A stretch of 64,000 bases of DNA from Anadara kagoshimensis. Lineage: Eukaryota; Mollusca; Bivalvia; Arcoida; Arcidae. The DNA lies in NCBI GenBank assembly GCA_021292105.1, contig CM037861.1, positions 47,795,310 to 47,859,309 on the forward strand, given 5' to 3'. Made by a program: the position numbers and the translations under genes. Every line of letters begins with the position of its first letter. The stretch's first letter is position 1. This document shows, piece after piece, positions 61,241-64,000 of this stretch. Below the pieces are notes generated by a model. It was not told the origin of the DNA. It saw only the letters and a list, made by a program, of their open reading frames with translations, and ran no database searches.

Positions 61241-61378
61241 GTAAAATTTCTGGAAGATTTCAGAAGAAAAATGAGGTTTGATGTACAGTTTGTTCTAAAA
61301 TAAAAAAAAAATCTCGCAAAAAAATAAAATTTTTTCATAATATACACTAAAATAGGGTATGCTTTTTCTGCATTTTAA

Positions 61379-62060
61379 GGAGGCTCGAGTGAAATAAATT
61401 TTAGGAGTGAGTCGCTAGACTGGTCCCCGTCACCAAACATGATGACGTAAAACGTTTTTTGTTATCTACTATATTAATCAGTAAATAAAACACACACACG
61501 TGTTAATATTCTGATATACTTTCAAAAGCATACGTAAAAATGTAATTACAACTTATTTAAATAACGGTGATAACGTCACATACGTGTACGACATATGACG
61601 TTTTACGGCATTAATACATCAAAACAGCAGCCAACCTAAACACGAGAAAGAAAAATACAATTAAATACAAAACCAAAATGCCGAAGATCACAAGGAATGG
61701 TACTTAAAATCTATTTAATCATACGTTTATGCTACATCGGATTTATCTACCGCGATTTTCCTTGTAATGCCGACATCAGTGACATCAAAACACGACCGTC
61801 GAAGGTCACAACTCCGTCATCTTGCTCAGTATAGCCGAGTGTTACGCTAGTCAGTCAGCTAACACTGAACGAGGTATGCAGACAAACAAATTTAGTAAGA
61901 CATCCGTTTAATTGGATATTTACTTGTGTCCGTGACGTCTAACATTTTTGGGTCACAGCCAGTTATGTTTGTTGTTTTGTACTGAACGGGTTACTATGAG
62001 ATGTGCCCAGTTCCACCTGCATCGTGTGTGTTTTATTATTTTTAAATTTTTATTGCAACA
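61379..62060 (+). promoter_or_regulatory. CpG-richer segment with four TGACGT (CRE-like) motifs, possible promoter
   Basis: The repeat array ends at 61378 and the base composition changes. TGACGT or its complement occurs at 61443, 61573, 61596 and 61933 (TGACGTAA, AACGTCA, TGACGTTT, TGACGTCT). CpG is frequent (ACGAGAAAG, CTACCGCGATTTTCC, CACGACCGTCGAAGG, AGCCGAGTGTTACGC). CGTAAAACG and CGTTTTACG form a spaced inverted pair. Possible donor-like GAG|GTATGC at about 61872. It could be the promoter and first non-coding exon of a gene lying to the right, which is not otherwise visible. Confidence 0.3.
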
Positions 62061-64000
62061 TCAATGGAAGGCTGACTTATGAGTCTGTGGATACGAGGAT
62101 GGTTCATTCAAAATAATTCAATATAAATGGACCAAATTCATTAACACATTTTAAAACAATGTACTGAATCTAAACTCCTTTTATATATTAATTTATGGAT
62201 ATTTTGTTTTAAAATTTATAATAAATCTAGACCTTAACATAATTAAAAAAATAGGAGAAATGTGGCTAGTGGTTACCTCACTACTAGTAGAGCAATGGGA
62301 ATAGGAGGTCTCCAGAAAAATCCCTCTCTGACTCTCTTAATGTTCTTACTGTTGACATGCTTGCCAAATATAACCAGAAAATAAGGAACATCTGTGTTCT
62401 ACTTCCCGTGACCAATGCATGAATGAATGGTCCCCCCTACCACAGAACAGATAAACTAGCTCCAGATATAAGAGGGAAGTGATAAAAGTACAAGCCTTGA
62501 GTAAAATTAAATTTTTGATTTTGTCTTAATGATTTATTTCATATAAGTGAATGTTTTAAAAACTGATTTTTTTTAATAAACTACAAAAGTCTACAAAGAT
62601 GATGACTACAAAAAGTGTGATTCCTTGACGAGGGAATTCAGGTTAAGCAAAGCAAAGTACCAGATGCTGATTTCTGTATGAAAAAGAAATAATCTTGACT
62701 TCAAAACCAAATTACAGTGTAATACCTGTACTGGTAACTTAAAATTAACTATATAATCTAATTGTCACATGACAGCTCAGTTTTCTCTAAGCAATGTTAA
62801 TATCACAATTCCCCACTCAATAAGCAATGGGGGTGGGGTCGGGGTGGGTGGGGTCTTGAAATGCTGACTAGGCATGATCAAAAACTGAATGAAGGTAGTG
62901 AATTGAACCAAGCAATCGGAAGATGAACACTGACTCACAGTGCCATTATATAGAACTCTCGGTCACTGCAACATGTATATTGCATGGGTTTAAAAATCAA
63001 CAACTTATTTAGCTGGCAACACCTCAATATAAGTGACATATCCTAACCCAGATGGCCAACTGGACCAATCTAAGCAATAACTGGTTTTTCTCTTAATTAC
63101 TTTGAATAAATGACAGCAAATTTACATATTTATTGCAAATCTGATATTTAATCACAACTGCAGTTTTTACATTTTAACAAATGATCTCTAACTATCCACA
63201 CATGTGTAAAGTATAATGCTTTGAAACAAATACATGTATGTGTATCTCTTAGTCTTATTAACATGTATTGTTGTAATTCTAAAATATACACTTATCATAC
63301 CTCCTCAAATAAACACACATACATTGTTTATACATTAATGAAAGTATGACAATTAAAAATTGTCATCAAACTCCTATAAACCAGATCAACTATCCCTGTA
63401 TTGTAATATAGTCGCATATTAAAGTATCATATATATGTGACAAGTCCATTCATATGATGCCCAGTTATTACAGAAACTAGTTGGTCTACTGCTTTGTTTA
63501 TATCCATGAAATGGCAGATGAGATCCTGTTGTATCTAAAAAATAAAAGAAAATACTTTATAAGAATTGTGTCAATTTGTGACAAAATATAAGTAAAAAGA
63601 TCACACACACCCAAATTAAAACATATACTGTACCCTTAATTGAATTGTAAGTATACTATTATGTGTACTGGTAATTAACATTAGAAATATCAGTATTGTA
63701 GTCATTACTAGTGGGTGAGGTCATCCTGGTCCAGACCTTGAAAAAAGGGCCCATGTTTTCATATAAACAAGAGAGAGTTGAAACTGGATTTATTCAAAAC
63801 TTAACATAGGCTAAAATATGGTTCAGTGTTGGCCAACAGACAGCATTATTATGAGACAAAAATATTATTTTGGGGTCAATCCACAAGAACTGAACACTGA
63901 ATATACTGGTACATATAAAACATATCATAATTGTCACCAAAATAAACTAGTACTGGGAGAAAAAAATGTACTTTATGCTGTCTTGAATGCACATAGATTG
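62061..64000. other. AT-rich sequence, nothing recognised
   Basis: A G-rich patch at 62829-62853 (GGGGGTGGGGTCGGGGTGGG) stands out. Otherwise no coding or repeat feature supported. It may be the intron or upstream part of a gene beyond the window. Confidence 0.45.

Larger units (their letters stand above)
56750..61378. repeat. Direct-repeat array, unit B (blocks a-b-c-c), truncated at 61378
   Basis: Block a about 56760-58140, without the full Penelope-like fragments of unit A, block b about 58190-59440, block c twice (59520-60135 and 60620-61240). The second block c matches 49010-49760 of unit A almost base for base up to TTTCTGCATTTT at 61367-61378. Unit A then continues with ATTAAAATTAATA, whereas here an unrelated, less AT-rich sequence begins, so this is a sharp breakpoint. 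Blocks d and e are absent. Confidence 0.85.

Noticed and set aside
61678-61710. ATG with a possible donor (MPKITRN...)
   Set aside because: Stops after a few codons if unspliced, and the donor match is weak.

Overview
This is an AT-rich, intron-poor-looking stretch of animal nuclear DNA, most likely from a bivalve mollusc and probably a mussel-like (mytilid) species. The evidence is an allatostatin-A/buccalin-type neuropeptide receptor, an L1-type LINE, a Penelope-like reverse transcriptase family in many 5'-truncated copies, tRNA-derived SINE remnants, foldback/MITE elements and long CA/CT microsatellites. The species assignment is inference from repeat style, not proof. Only one host protein gene is clearly recognisable. 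Most of the rest is mobile-element debris and unassigned non-coding DNA.

Layout. 1-17.1 kb: intergenic DNA with scattered small repeats. These include a foldback element (340-574), a tRNA-derived SINE (1800-2052, minus), a foldback element with ~80-bp inverted ends (5116-5801), a ~44-bp tandem repeat (10229-10425), several Penelope-like 3' fragments, and a cluster of ~250-bp inverted-repeat elements (16090-17100). 17.5-18.7 kb: a rhodopsin-class GPCR of the allatostatin-A/galanin receptor type in one coding exon. It is broken by an apparent 2-nt deletion exactly in the TM6 CWxP motif. 23.2-28.0 kb: an old L1-type ORF1 on the minus strand, split in two by a 4,375-bp element with CAGGG... terminal inverted repeats; that element itself carries a MITE, microsatellites and a 403-bp tandem duplication. 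33.8-34.4 kb: a Penelope-like fragment. 35.4-38.5 kb: a recent 5'-truncated L1-type LINE with reverse transcriptase, a zinc-binding C-terminus, a long poly(A) tail and a perfect 17-bp target-site duplication.

44.3-61.4 kb: a complex direct-repeat array. Blocks occur in the order a-b-c-c / d-e / b-c / d-e / a-b-c-c, so about two and a half diverged copies of one several-kb unit. A 1.5-kb Penelope-like insertion (49.8-51.4 kb) lies in the first unit and is absent from the second, so it is younger than the duplication. Block e holds an 84-codon coding-like segment that is open in one copy and broken in the other. Block c and three loci elsewhere carry a decayed motif resembling a hammerhead ribozyme core. 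The array ends abruptly at 61,378 against a CpG-richer segment with four TGACGT motifs that could be the promoter of a gene lying to the right.

I did not find a clearly new functional system. The strongest candidates for follow-up are the hammerhead-like dispersed motif, the 4.4-kb element inside the LINE ORF1, the complex tandem array with its small exon-like segment, and the frameshifted neuropeptide receptor.
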